Positions 10,000 to 20,493 are shown, counted from the first letter of the stretch. The stretch is 64,000 bases of DNA from Polaromonas sp. P2-4 (GCA_024703855.1 CP087965.1:5758001-5822000); one strand, 5' to 3'. The notes: generated from the sequence alone by a model not told the origin. Translations and numbers: made by a program.

Positions 10000-11270
10000 A
10001 TGAAACAATGTATTGGTTTGGTGGTTCCCTCGCTGGAAGTGGGCGGGGGCATTCCTGCGGTTGCCAGGTTCATTCTCGATGCAGCGCAGAGGGACGGTCG
10101 TTATAGAGTGCAGCCCATTTCTCTGGCGACGTCCTCTGCAGACAATTGCAGCACGCGAGTAGTAGACCCTCGCACGTGGCTGCGTGGCGTAACGACGCGT
10201 TCCGGGGTGTGGCAGGGCCTGCCGTTGCGGCATGTGGGAGCGAACTGGACCGACTTTGAGTTTCAACGCTATCAACCACGGAAAACACTTGCCGAGGCGG
10301 TGGCTGATTGTGATGTGCTGCAGGTAGTCGCTGGGTCGCCTGCGTGGGCCAATGCAGTTGTAGGGCTGGGCAAGCCGGTCGCGTTGCACGTGGCAACGCG
10401 TTCGCGTGGAACGCCGACGGCGCGATGCCGATCCACGTACATTGGCGGCTTGGTGGCGTAAGGCCATGACCGTAGTGACTGATCGCCTTGATGACCGCGC
10501 CATGCGGACGGCGGATGCGGTTCAAGTGATGAACCCATGGATGCTGGACTATGCGCGTCGCCTGAACGGCGCGCGCAATTTTGACCTCCGCTATGCGCCA
10601 CCAGGCGTTGATGCCGAGGCGTTTCGACCGTTGTTCAAGGCGATCTAAGGAGCGATCCTTATATCCTCTGTGTCGCCCGTTTGAGCGATCCGCGTAAGAA
10701 CATTGGCCTGCTTCTGGAGGCCTATGCACAACTGCCTCGGCATCTTGTCAATCAGATTCGCCTGGTGTTGGCCGGCTCTTCCGCTCCACCTGATTCTTTT
10801 GGCAACGCGCCGAACAACTTGGCATGCGCGAGCGTGTGACCTACGTGGCGCGGCCGTCACAGCAAGTGCTGATATCGCTGTATCAAAATTCGTCCGTCTT
10901 TGTTTTGCCATCAGACGAAGAGGGGTTTGGTATGGTTCTGATTGAGGCCATGGCCTGCGGTGTGCCGGTGGTGTCCACCCGCAGTGGTGGGCCAGATGGC
11001 ATCATTACGGATGGGGCGGACGGTTGCCTCGTGCCGCTGGACGATGCTTCGGCGCTGGCTGAGCGCATCTCCCAATTGTGCACTGATCCGGCTGTGAATC
11101 TCTCCATGGGTCGGATGGCACGTAAAACGATCGAGCAGCGGTATGCCGAAAAGGTAACGGGCCAGGCATTTTTGGACATATGGGATCAACTTCTCGCGTC
11201 CAAAAAGAGATTGACTCAGGTTCGAGCATTGCCCTGCGCCATCAGGCGCGCCCTGTGTTTGGCCGGTTAA
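10000..11270 (+). pseudogene. GT4-family glycosyltransferase, three frameshifts
   Basis: Three pieces join into one GT-B glycosyltransferase of about 423 residues. The N-terminal acceptor domain (IGLVVPSLEVGGGIPAVARF) breaks near 10405. A middle piece (DRLDDRAMRTADAVQVMNPW) breaks near 10645. Then YILCVARLSDPRKNIGLLLEAY breaks near 10798, where TTTT should be TTTTT. The C-terminal donor domain has the E-x7-E element FVLPSDEEGFGMVLIEAMACG (in two parts around EEGFG) and PVVSTRSGGPDGI. ATG 10000 is preferred because it follows the upstream stop and begins at the conserved first strand; 9973 is also in frame. Confidence 0.78.
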
Positions 11271-11296
11271 AGAAACTAAAGAAATACTGTTTTCCA

Positions 11297-12559
11297 GTGA
11301 AGCCCGTCGTTCTTACATTCGCGCACTACTATCTCCCCGGTTACCGTGCGGGTGGTCCAATACGCACCATAGCTAACATGGTGGACCAACTCGGAGACGA
11401 GTTTGATTTTCGTATCGTCACCACGGACCGAGACTTTGGGGACAGCGTGCCTTACCCAGGCGTCTCAATTGGACAGTGGATGAAGGTCGGGAGCGCCAGC
11501 GTTTACTACATGAAGCCAGGCGCACGCGGGCTGCAGCACATGGCGAGACTCATGACAGAAACGCCACATGACATTCAGTATCTGAACAGCTTTTTTGATC
11601 CCGGCTTTACTCTCAAACCACTGATTGCACGCTACCTGGGGCTTGCACCCAAAAAGCCTTTAGTTATTGCGCCTAGGGGGAGTTCTCGCCTGGAGCATTG
11701 GCGCTCAAGCGCTGGAAAAAGTGGCCCTACATCGCGGCATTGAAGCAATTTCAAATCCTGGAGCGTGCAAATTGGCAAGCCTCAAGTGAGCGAGAGGCTG
11801 CGGATATCTTTCGTGTGATGAAAAGCCAGAGCCAAATCGTCAAACAGCATGACGTCAGGATCGCATCCGATTTTGTTGAGGGTGTGTCAAAAGACGCTCC
11901 TCCTGCTTCTAGCTGGAATATCCATATTGCCCCCAATCTTCCGGGCGAGAGTGGCGGAACAGGGCCGGCTGGTAAGCGAGTGCCGCGGCTAGCGGGGCAG
12001 CCACTGCGGGTGTGCTTTCTGTCGCGCATCGCGCCCATGAAAAATCTGGACTATGCCTTGCGTGTGCTGGCGCAAGTGCGCGAACCAGTCAGGTTCAGCA
12101 TCTACGGGCCGCAAGAAGATGTTGCGTACTGGCTTGAGTGCCAGCGGTTGATCGATGCGCTACCTGCAAACATTGCAGTCGAAGTGCGCGGCAGTGTGGA
12201 GCATCAACACGTGGCGACCGCCCTGACGCAGCACGATTTGTTCTTTCTGCCAACGCGCGGCGAGAACTTTGGACACGTGATTCACGAAGCGCTGCGTGCC
12301 GGCATGCCAGTGCTGATCAGCGACCAGACGCCGTGGCGCCATCTGGAGCAGCGCGGTGGGCTGGGCATTGCCGCTGGCTGAGCCTGCTTCTTTTTCGCGT
12401 TTGATTGAAGATGTGGCCCGCTGGGGAGCTGAGAATGCTGGCGCCGTTGCGGAGCGAGCGACAGCGTATGCCGAAGAGGTAGGTTCTAGCGACGAAGTAA
12501 GGCAGGCCAATCTGAGGCTTTTTCACAATGCGCTCACTGCCAATGCCTGCAATAGCTGA
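11297..12559 (+). pseudogene. Glycosyltransferase (GT-B), two frameshifts
   Basis: The protein starts at GTG 11297 (VKPVVLTFAHYYLPGYRAGGPIRT in parts), 26 bp after the previous stop. The GYRAGGPIRTIANM segment is typical of one group of capsule glycosyltransferases. Frames change near 11685 (after LVIAPRG) and near 12372 (after GGLGI). The donor-binding half contains VCFLSRIAPMKNLDYAL and FFLPTRGENFGHVIHEAL, the usual ExG/GH-x-I-x-EAL region. Restored length is about 420 residues. Sugar specificity is unknown. The ORF ends 153 bp before the next gene, in a short gap with no other recognised feature. Confidence 0.75.
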
Positions 12560-12711
12560 ACAGCCGTGCACCATATGACTTGTATGACTACGAGCAACAA
12601 GAAATCAGAGTGATGTTCGCCAACAAAGTGCTGAGGCGTTTTGCATATTAGGCGCTTGTGGCAAGGCGCTGGTTTTGAGTTGCAGATTGATTGATGTGTG
12701 GAGGGGAGTAA

Positions 12712-13582
12712 ATGACAAACGATAGAAAAAGCAAAGTGCTGGTGCTGGGCGCTTCCGGCATGCTGGGCAATGCGGTTCTACGGCTGTTTTTCGTAGCGAG
12801 GGTTACGCGGTGATGGGCTCCGCCCGATCGGCAGGTGTGCTGCGCCACTTGCCTAAAGAGCTGCATGACAGCGTGATATGCGGTGTTGATGTGGAAAACA
12901 TGGACAGCCTGACCGGACTGTTCGCTCGGACCCGGCCAAACGTGGTGATTAACTGCATTGGCCTGGTGAAACAGTTGGCCGAGACTGACGACCCGCTGGT
13001 GGCCATCCCCATCAATGCGCTGTTGCCGCACCGACTGGCACGTCTGTGTGATGTGGCTGGGGCACGCCTGGTGCATATGGGCACCGACTGTGTCTTCTCT
13101 GGGGCAAAAGGCATGTACACCGAAGTTGACACTTCCGACGCCAAAGACCTGTACGGACGCAGCAAATACCTGGGCGAAGTGGACTACCCCCATGCCATTA
13201 CTCTGCGTACCTCCATCATCGGCCATGAACTGGACGCGCGCGCAGTTTGGTGGGGTGGTTCCTAGCGCAAGAAGGCAGCGTCAAGGGCTTTAAGCGCGCC
13301 ATCTTTTCTGGGCTGCCCACGGTGGAAATCGCGCGTGTCATCCGCGACCATGTGATTCCACACCCTGAACTGCATGGTCTCTATCACCTGTCAGCCGAGC
13401 CCATCAACAAGTTTGATCTGCTGACACTGGTCGCGCAGACCTACGGCAAAGCCATTGACATAAGCGCAGACGATCAGCTGGTCATTGACCGCTCGCTTGA
13501 TTCGACCCGCTTCCGGCAGGCGACGGGTTTTGCGCCAAAGCCTTGGCCGGAGTTGCTACGCACGATGCGTGAATTTAGTTAA
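12712..13582 (+). pseudogene. RmlD-like NAD(P)-dependent 4-keto-sugar reductase (WbvR/WbjC role), two frameshifts
   Basis: An SDR-fold reductase starting at ATG 12712 behind a strong GAGGGGAG ribosome site. It opens with VLVLGASGMLGNAVLRL, then shifts frame near 12795, continues VVINCIGLVKQL, has HMGTDCVFSGAKGMYTE and the catalytic Y-x3-K in YGRSKYLGE, and shifts again near 13245. Restored length is about 290 residues, so the C-terminal cupin domain of CapF/WbjC is absent. It belongs with the next two genes in the pathway from UDP-GlcNAc to a 6-deoxy-L-HexNAc. The short form is closer to what is described for WbvR (UDP-L-QuiNAc route) than for WbjC (UDP-L-FucNAc route); that choice is inference. 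Confidence 0.72.
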
Positions 13583-13611
13583 CAAAAATTGAATTGAAGG
13601 AAGTTTTGAAA

Positions 13612-14622
13612 ATGTTCAAAGACAAAGTATTGCTGATTACAGGGGGCACCGGTTCGTTCGGCAACGCGGTGCTGCAGCGCTTCTTGCATGCAGATTTTTC
13701 TGAAATCCGCATATTCAGCCGCGATGAGAAAAAGCAAGAGGACATGCGAATCGCTCTAAAGAGTGACAAAGTCAAGTTCTACATTGGTGATGTCCGGAAC
13801 TATGACAGCATTGATGACGCATTGCGCGGTGTGGATTACGTGTTCCATGCAGCAGCACTTAAGCAAGTTCCTTCGTGCGAGTTCTACCCCATGGAGGCCG
13901 TGCGTACCAATGTGCAAGGCGCTGAAAATGTGATGCGCGCAGCGATAGCCAATGGGGTGAAACGTTGTGTGGTGCTGAGCACTGACAAGGCGGTGTACCC
14001 GATCAACGCCATGGGCATCTCCAAAGCGATGATGGAAAAGGTGATGGTCGCCAAGTCTCGTTTGTGCGACCCTGGAAAGACCGTTTTGTGCGCCACGCGT
14101 TATGGCAATGTCATGGCTTCACGGGGTTCGGTGATTCCTCTTTTCCTGAGCCAGTTGCAGTCGTCCAAACCGCTGACGATCACCGATCCCAATATGACGC
14201 GCTTCCTGATGTCACTGGAAGAGTCAGTGGACTTGGTGCTCTATGCTTTTGAGCATGCGCAGCCCGGCGACATTTTTGTTCAAAAGGCGCCTGCCTCGAC
14301 GGTAGGAGATTTGGCGCAGGCCATGAAAGAAATGTTGAACAGCGAAAGTGATGTCAAGGTCATTGGCACTCGCCATGGCGAAAAGCTCTATGAATCTCTC
14401 GTGTCACGAGAGGAGATGGCAAGAGCAGATGACTTGGGTGGTTACTACCGCATTCCCGCTGATTCACGCGACTTGAACTACGACAAATACTTCGTTGAAG
14501 GTGAGACGGAAATCTCCAAGATTGACGACTACACCTCGCACAACACGCATCGCCTGAATGTGGATGGGGTCAAGCAGACCCTGATGAAGCTCGACATTAT
14601 TCATGAGGCGTTGAATGCATAA
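13612..14622 (+). CDS. wbjB: UDP-GlcNAc 4,6-dehydratase / 5-epimerase (WbjB/FnlA/CapE family)
   Basis: A 336-residue SDR enzyme in one frame. The NAD(P) motif LLITGGTGSFGNAVL, VFHAAALKQVPSCEFYP, and the MxxxK-type active site segment (AMGISKAMMEKVMVA) match the inverting UDP-GlcNAc 4,6-dehydratases. It performs the first step from UDP-GlcNAc toward UDP-2-acetamido-2,6-dideoxy-L-hexoses. ATG 13612 is chosen over TTG 13594 because of GAAGG at a workable distance and because the conserved MFKDKVLLITGG begins there. It overlaps the next gene by 8 bp. Confidence 0.9.
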   Translation: MFKDKVLLITGGTGSFGNAVLQRFLHADFSEIRIFSRDEKKQEDMRIALKSDKVKFYIGDVRNYDSIDDALRGVDYVFHAAALKQVPSCEFYPMEAVRTNVQGAENVMRAAIANGVKRCVVLSTDKAVYPINAMGISKAMMEKVMVAKSRLCDPGKTVLCATRYGNVMASRGSVIPLFLSQLQSSKPLTITDPNMTRFLMSLEESVDLVLYAFEHAQPGDIFVQKAPASTVGDLAQAMKEMLNSESDVKVIGTRHGEKLYESLVSREEMARADDLGGYYRIPADSRDLNYDKYFVEGETEISKIDDYTSHNTHRLNVDGVKQTLMKLDIIHEALNA

Positions 14623-15747
14623 GCTCAAAGTGATGACCATTGTGGGCACCCGGCCCGAGATCATTCGCCTGTCGCGACTGATTCCGAAGCTAGACCAGCA
14701 TTGCGACCATGTGCTGGTGCACACCGGCCAGAACTACGACTACGAGCTCAATGAGGTTTTTTTCAGTGACCTTGGCATTCGCAAGCCAGATTCATTTCTG
14801 GAAGCGGCCGGCGCCACCGCGGCCGAGACGATTGGCCAGGTCATCATGGCAGCCGACAAGGCGATGCAGGAACACCAGCCTGAGGCTTTGTTGCTGCTGG
14901 GGGATACCAACAGTAGCCTGGCCGCGATTGCGGCCAAGCGCCGCAAGATACCCATCTTTCACATGGAAGCGGGTAACCGTTGCTTTGATTTCCGGGTGCC
15001 TGAAGAAATCAACCGCCGGATTGTTGATCACACGTCCGACATCAACCTGACTTACAGCGAAATCGCGCGTGAGTACCTGCTGCGCGAGGGTCTCCCGCCA
15101 GATCAGGTGATTAAAACCGGTAGTCCGATGCGCGAGGTGATCGAGCACTACATGCCGGGTATTGATGAGTCTGACGTTCTGGTTCGTCTCGGACTGAATG
15201 CACAGCGTTACTTTGTCGTCAGTTCTCATCGGGAAGAAAACGTGGATTCCCCCGAGAACCTGCAAAAGCTCTTCGCCATCATGAATGCACTCTGCAGAGC
15301 GCTATCAAGAGCCGGTGATTGTTTCTACCCATCCACGCACCCTGCAAGCGCATGGATGCTCTGGGTTTGTCAGCCCATCCGCTGGTGCAGTTTCATAAGC
15401 CATTTGGTTTTCTGGACTACATCAAGCTGCAAACCCAGGCCCATGCCGTGTTGTCGGATAGCGGAACGATCACGGAAGAGTCTTCCATCCTGAACTTTCC
15501 CGCGCTGAATCTTAGAGAGGTGCATGAACGACCAGAGGGCTTTGAAGAGGCGTCCGTGATTTTTGTCGGCTTGAGTATTGACCGGGTGATGCAAGGCTTG
15601 AGTATTTTAGAGACTCAGCCGCGTGGGAACGAGCGTGGTCTCAGACTGGTGACTGACTACTCGCCAAACAATGTATCTGACAAGGTGCTGCGCATTATTC
15701 AGAGTTACACAGACTTCGTGAACCGCAAGGTTTGGCGAAAAAGCTAA
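14615..15747 (+). pseudogene. wbjD: UDP-HexNAc 2-epimerase (WbjD/FnlC/CapG family), frame broken near 15290-15345
   Basis: A non-hydrolysing 2-epimerase of the WecB fold. The N-terminal part (VMTIVGTRPEIIRLSRLI, HTGQNYDYELNEVFF, LLLGDTNSSLAA, HMEAGNRCFDFRVPEEINRR) and the C-terminal part (VLSDSGTITEESSILNFPAL) are intact. Between them a 50-bp stretch reads in the third frame as ERYQEPVIVSTHPRTL, so two compensating indels lie close together. The HMEAGNRCFDFRVPEE block is typical of WbjD/FnlC rather than generic WecB. It completes the 6-deoxy-L-HexNAc set with the two upstream genes and runs directly into the next gene (TAATG). Confidence 0.83.
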
Positions 15748-16939
15748 TGCGCATTGCGCTGATCGCTGACGCCTTTCCACCCATGCGCAGTTCTGGCGCT
15801 GTGCAGTTGCGTGATCTTGCGCAGGAGCTTCTCAAACAAGGCCATGTGCCGACGGTGTTGGTGGCATCTTCCGAAATTGACCAGCCATGGTTGCTGGAAG
15901 ATATGAACGGTGTTCAGGTGCTCAGGCTCAAGGCGCCTAGAACTAAAGACATCGGCTATGTGCGCCGGACGATGAATGAGTTTTTGATGCCCTTCGCCAT
16001 GCTGCGCAATCTGCGGAAAAGTCCGTTGGCCGATGTGCGCTGGGATGGCGTCGTGTGGTATTCGCCGACAATTTTTCTGGGGCCGATGGCGAGTGCGCTC
16101 AAGAAAGCGAGCGCCTGCCAAAGCTACCTCATCATTCGCATGATATTTTCCCCGAGTGGGCCGTGGACATGGGGCTGCTGGGTCGTGGTCTGCCCTATCG
16201 CTTTTTCAAGGCCATCGAGCGCTATCAATATTCAGTCGCAAACGTCATTGGGGTGCAGACCCCGGCCAATGTGCCTTATTTTGAGGCTTGGGCTTTGCAG
16301 TCAGGGCGGCGCGTAGAGGTGTTGCAAAACTGGCTGGCCGAAGCACCGGACCTTGGCTGCAGTATTTCAGTAGCCAATGGCCCTCTGGCGGGGCGCACCA
16401 TTTTTGTCTACGCCGGCAACATGGGCGTGGCGCAGGGGATGGGCATTTTGATTGATCTTGCCGAGCGTTTGCATGGCCGGCGGGATATTGGCTTTCTGTT
16501 TGTCGGACGCGGCAGTGACGCCAAACTGTTGCGCGAAGAGGCCAAGGGGCGTGGGCTGGACAACATTGTTTTCCACGACGAGGTGGAGCCTTCAGAAATA
16601 TCAGGCTTGTACGCGCAGTGCCATGCAGGCATTGTGGCCTTGGACCCCCGCCACAAGACCCACAATATTCCTGGCAAGTTCGTTTCCTACATGCAGGGCG
16701 CTTTGCCGGTGCTGGCGAGTATTAATCCCGGCAATGATCTGGCAGAGATTATTGAGCGCGAAGGTGTTGGTCGGGTGTGTACTGATCATTCAGTTGATAC
16801 CCTGCAGCGCTTGGCGGAAGACCTTGTGGGCGAAATCATGAGGGATACCAATATGGCTGCCCGTTGTCGAGCCCTGTCAGCCAGGCTCTTTGCGCCAGAG
16901 GCCGTTGTGAAGCAGATCACTGCAGCCCTGGCGGGCTGA
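15747..16939 (+). pseudogene. WbuB-like glycosyltransferase, one frameshift
   Basis: A GT4 glycosyltransferase of about 398 residues starting at ATG 15747, whose A is shared with the preceding TAA. The N terminus (MRIALIADAFPPMRSSGAVQ) and the C-terminal donor domain (FVYAGNMGVAQGMGILIDLA, FVGRGSDAKLL, NIPGKFVSYMQGALPVLA) match WbuB-type transferases that use L-FucNAc-like donors. The frame changes near 16110, before HDIFPEWAVDMGLL. Its position immediately after the epimerase mirrors fnlC-wbuB in known O-antigen clusters, so it probably transfers the sugar made by the three genes before it. It is the last gene of the polysaccharide block. Confidence 0.78.
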
Positions 16940-17502
16940 ACGTATCAGTCCAGCAGGCTTGTTGAAGGGCAAAAAGTGCCTCAGGCCCAATAGATACGTG
17001 CGCAAGAAGCTATTAAGTTTGTAGCGTTTTGTGGGCTGTGAGGGTTGTTGCCCTCGTGCGCTGGCGGCCAGGCTGCCGCCTGATTTTCCGGTAGAGGCCA
17101 AAGGGGCCCCCGTCATTGCGAGGCACCCCATTCCCGTCATTGCAGAGCGTAGCGCGGCAATCCACAGCGTTGGTTCATCCACGATGGATCGCCACGGCCT
17201 GCGGCCTCGCGATGACGAAGGTTCTCTCCGTCATGACGAGGTGTCCCAATCCCGTCATTGCAAGCGCCCCATTCCCGTCATTGCAGGCGCAGCGCGGCAA
17301 TCCATGAATTTATGCATGAAAAGTGGCTCTAGTTCATGTACTGCGGGCGTAAGTAGCTATTGTTTTTATAGTGACTTGGGGGGTCTGAACGGGATCGGAG
17401 ATGGATCGCCGCGCTGCGCTCGCGATGACGGGCGGGGAGTTGATCGGCATCGGCTGGAACACCGCAGAAATGGCGGTGTTCCACGATCAGAACTCGAATT
17501 TA
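16940..17502 (+). repeat. Intergenic repeat cluster: GCTAT hairpins and bipartite inverted repeats
   Basis: This 560-bp stretch has no credible gene. It holds a GCTAT hairpin core at 17008-17025, a full bipartite inverted repeat at 17133-17217 (left arm GTCATTGC...GGCAATCCA, right arm TGGATCGCC...CTCGCGATGAC), further left arms near 17232, 17255 and 17276, a second GCTAT core at 17355-17373, and a lone right arm at about 17400-17430. Open frames across it only translate the repeats. Confidence 0.7.
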
Positions 17503-17521
17503 ATAACATATTTGTTATAAT
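17503..17521 (+). promoter_or_regulatory. Promoter/operator of the higBA pair
   Basis: An inverted repeat ATAACA-TATT-TGTTAT (17503-17518) overlaps a perfect -10 hexamer TATAAT (17516-17521). The -10 lies only 4 bp before the toxin ATG, implying a leaderless or near-leaderless transcript. Such overlap is the usual layout for repression by a HigA-type antitoxin. The -35 is poor. Confidence 0.55.
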
Positions 17522-17525
17522 AGAC

Positions 17526-17858
17526 ATGGATTACACGATCAACTACTACAGCGATAGGGTGCAGGAGCAGATTTTTGAGCTGCCGGACACCCTCGCCGCA
17601 CGGTACATCGTGTTGACGCGTCGCATGGTTGCGTTGGGGCCAAACCTTGGGGAACCTTATACCAAAACTTTTGGTGATGGTTTGTTTGAATTGCGGCTCA
17701 AAGGCGCAGAAGGTATAGCCCGGGTGTTTTTCTGCACGCTGGTTGGAAAGCGTATTGTCATGCTGCACAGTTTCGTTAAAAAGACCGACCGCACCCCTCT
17801 ACGTGAACGTGACGTTGCCCAAACCCGAATGAAGGAGATCAAGCATGCAAACACATGA
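17526..17858 (+). CDS. higB: HigB/RelE-superfamily toxin (Gp49-like)
   Basis: A 110-residue protein of the RelE/HigB superfamily (phage Gp49-like), predicted to be a ribosome-dependent mRNA interferase. The diagnostic stretch is LFELRLKGAEGIARVFFCT followed by IVMLHSFVKKTDRTP, where the conserved Arg and the FVKK-TP tail are seen. Toxin-first order and a 14-bp overlap with the XRE antitoxin are typical of higBA. Intact. Confidence 0.85.
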   Translation: MDYTINYYSDRVQEQIFELPDTLAARYIVLTRRMVALGPNLGEPYTKTFGDGLFELRLKGAEGIARVFFCTLVGKRIVMLHSFVKKTDRTPLRERDVAQTRMKEIKHANT

Positions 17859-18132
17859 ACAACTTGTTAATAAATTGATGCAACGTCCCGGCGTACGTGC
17901 TGAGGTGGAACGCATCGAACGGGAGGAAGCTGTCCTGCTAGATGCCTTGCTCAAGGCACGCCAAGAGGCCGGTCTGACACAGGCGCAGGTGGCCGAACTG
18001 ATGGGAACGAAGGCGCCTGCGGTGGCGCGGCTGGAGCGTTCTCTGGCTACGGGTAAGCATTCGCCTTCAATCGTGACGCTGCGCAAGTACATCAAAGCTT
18101 GCGGCAAGAATCTGTTTTTGCATGTTGCGTGA
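17845..18132 (+). CDS. higA: HigA-like XRE-family antitoxin
   Basis: A 95-residue protein with a helix-turn-helix in its centre (EAGLTQAQVAELMGTKAPAV) preceded by a short helical N terminus. It would bind and neutralise the upstream toxin and repress the promoter containing the 17503-17518 inverted repeat. Its first 14 bp overlap the toxin gene, so the two are co-translated. The C terminus ends at a normal position (LFLHVA). Confidence 0.85.
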   Translation: MQTHEQLVNKLMQRPGVRAEVERIEREEAVLLDALLKARQEAGLTQAQVAELMGTKAPAVARLERSLATGKHSPSIVTLRKYIKACGKNLFLHVA

Positions 18133-18714
18133 GTTCGCAGGGTTTTAGTTGCTATTTAATTCATAGCTGCTTGCGCATACTGGACGAGGGCTGGATGGCT
18201 AAAAGGCTTGAAAGTTTGCCTGTGCCCGTCATGACGAGCGTAGCGCGGCAATCTATGTGTTTAGGCATCAAAAGTTCTGATTAGATACGTGCCTCAGACG
18301 GCTAACCGTCGTCATTCCCGCGCAGGCGGGAATCCAGTCGTACTACGAAGCGCTGAGCGTCATTTACGCGCCGTATTGGATACCCGCCCCCGATCAGGTC
18401 GAGGGCAGGCTCTTCGTGGATATGACGAATCCAAATGCAAATCTGTTAAGGGGGTCAAATTCCAATGATTCTATTGACGTGCCTTCACGAGAGTCGTCAT
18501 TGCGAGCGAAGCGCGGCAATCCACGGCCTCTGCTTCATCCACGATGGATCGCCACGGCCTGCGGCCTCGCGATGACGGGATGGACTCGTCACAGCCAAGG
18601 CCGCCACACGACTGGGCTATACACCCACGAAGCGCATCGGGCCGGAATCATGAATAAACACCGGCGATTTTCATCGTCGATTAACCGTAATTTGCTATCA
18701 AAAGTAGAGTGATC
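18133..18714 (+). repeat. Intergenic repeat cluster with two related bipartite families
   Basis: A GCTAT/ATAGC hairpin at 18151-18167 is followed by a lone left arm (about 18226-18255). At 18309-18425 lies a bipartite element of a second family whose arm begins GTCATTCCCGCG and ends GCGGGAATCCA, and whose far end is TGGATACCCGCC...ATGACGA. A complete copy of the main family is at 18496-18577. No gene is supported here. Confidence 0.65.
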
Positions 18715-20080
18715 GTGACGCCCGCAGAACTTCTTAAGCACATCGCCGCTGGCGAATCACAAACGCTGGAATTCAAAGCCTCGTTTGACAAAGCCAGCAT
18801 TGCATCCCTGGTGGCTTTTGCCAACACGCAGGGCGGCACCGTGCTGGTTGGGGTGACCGATGCGGCCGTCGTCCAGGGTGTCACGCTGGGCAAGGAAACT
18901 CTCAACGAATGGCTGGGTCAAATCAAGTCGGCCACCAGCCCGTCGCTTATTCCTGATCTGGCCGCCCACTCGTTGAACGGCAAAACCGTGGTGTCCATCC
19001 AGGTGGCCGAGTTTCCGGTCAAGCCCGTCAGCACCCGGGGCCGCTACTACAAGCGTATTGCCAGCTCCAATCACGCACTGGCCCTGAACGAAATTGCCGA
19101 CCTGTACCTTCAGTCACTGCAAATCTCGTGGGACGCTCACGCCGCGCCGCAGGCCAGCCTGGCCGACCTGTCGCCTGCCAAAATCGAGCGCTTCATACAG
19201 CGCGTCAACGCCAGCGGGCGCTTTGCCCTCGAAGCCGGTACGCCACTGGCGGCGCTGGAAAAGCTCAACTACATCGTGAACGGCCGGCCGACTTGGGCCG
19301 CCATGCTCTTGTTTGCGGCGCAGCCCCTGCGCCACCACATCCACATCGGTCGCTTCAAAACGCCGAGCATGATCATTGACGACCGGCAATTCACCGACAC
19401 ACTGTTCGAAGTTGTTGAGCAGTCAATGACATTCATCGTCTCGCACATCAGCGTCGCCTTTGAATTTGACGGCAGCATCCAGCGCAAGGAACGCTTTGCC
19501 TACCCCCTGCCCGCGTTACGTGAAGCGCTGCTCAATGCCGTCGTTCACCGCAGCTACACAGATCCCAGCGACATCCAGATCAAAATCTTTGACGACAGGA
19601 TCACCCTCTTCAGCCCTGGCACCTTTTACGGCGGCATCAGTATTGCCGACATCCAGGCCGACAATTACCGCTCCAGCCTGCGCAACAAGCTGGTGGCCGA
19701 GGGTTTTTACCTCATCAACGCGATAGAAAAATATGGCAGTGGCTTCATTCGCATCCGCGAGGCCCTGCAGGATTACCCCTGAGATCGATTTCGAGATCAA
19801 GGAATTTACCGGTGGTGTGATGGTGAGCTTTGCGCAAAAGCAGCCAGAGTCACCTCGTGAGGGAGTAAGTGAGGGAGTGAGTGAGGGAGTAAGTGAGGGA
19901 GTAAGCATCCTCGCCGACCTCATACGCAAACAACCCGGCCTACGCGCTCCAACACTGGCGGCCACCCTTCAAACCTCGCCAAAAAACATTGAACGCTGGC
20001 TGAAGCAACTCAAAGATAGCCAGCGCATCGAGTTTCATGGTGCGCCCAAAACTGGTGGTTACTACCCCAAAAAACCATGA
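18715..20080 (+). pseudogene. Schlafen/AlbA_2-type ATP-binding protein, copy 1 (EGVS linker), one frameshift
   Basis: An N-terminal AlbA_2 domain (ESQTLEFKASFDKASIASL, FANTQGGTVLVGV) is followed by an HATPase_c_4-type domain (ALREALLNAVVHRSY, then FDDRITLFSPG), four EGVS repeats coded by a 12-bp tandem repeat (about 19857-19903), and a short winged-helix C terminus. The frame breaks at 19776-19780 (CCCC; the second copy at 36894 has CCC and stays open), so this indel is visible by comparison within the window. GTG 18715 matches the ATG of copy 2. The family is linked to regulation and, in some cases, defence; no specific role can be claimed. Confidence 0.8.
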
Positions 20081-20320
20081 ACACACCGACACGTCATTGC
20101 AAGGCGTCCCCTCCCCGTCATTGCGAGCCCTTCTCTCTCGTCATTGCGAGCGCAGCGCGGCAATCCATGGCCTGTGCCTCATCCACGATGGATCGCCACG
20201 GCCTTTGGCCTCGCGATGACGAAGCAGTGGACTGCCACGCCCTGAAGGGCTCGCAGTGACAGTCAAGAGTCGTCATTGCAGAGCAAAGCGCGGCAATCCA
20301 CTTCTGAAACACCCCGCCAC
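20081..20320 (+). repeat. Bipartite inverted repeats between the AlbA_2 gene and galU
   Basis: Partial left arms lie near 20091 and 20116, a full element at 20139-20222, a right-arm-like piece near 20226-20270 and a further left arm to about 20300. The last arm stops 20 bp before the truncated galE reading at 20323. Confidence 0.6.
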
Positions 20321-20322
20321 TC

Positions 20323-20457
20323 ATGACCTCTAACACCAATAGCATTTTTCTTATCGGCAACACTGGCTAAATTGGCAGCCACACATACGCGGACCGACAT
20401 GTGCGCTGAAGCCTGGCGCTGGCAGCAAGGCAACCGTCGTGCTTATGCGCAGTCATG
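20323..20457 (+). pseudogene. galE: galE remnant with the whole middle of the gene deleted
   Basis: From ATG 20323 the sequence reads as a UDP-glucose 4-epimerase N terminus (LIGNTG-stop-IGSHTY, where the Tyr of the G-x-x-GYIGSHT motif is TAA). It then jumps in another frame to the extreme galE C terminus (DMCAEAWRWQQGN...YAQS, stop 20455-20457). About 900 bp of an intact galE is missing. It sits 36 bp upstream of galU, so an ancestral galE-galU pair is likely. Homology is recognised from short motifs only. Confidence 0.6.
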
Positions 20458-20493
20458 ACATTTACTTCTTCCGCAAATACAACAACTACAACC

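Noticed and set aside
20455..20493. GalU starting at ATG 20455
   Set aside because: It would add a threonine-rich tail absent from GalU proteins and overlaps the galE remnant stop; ATG 20494 fits the family start.
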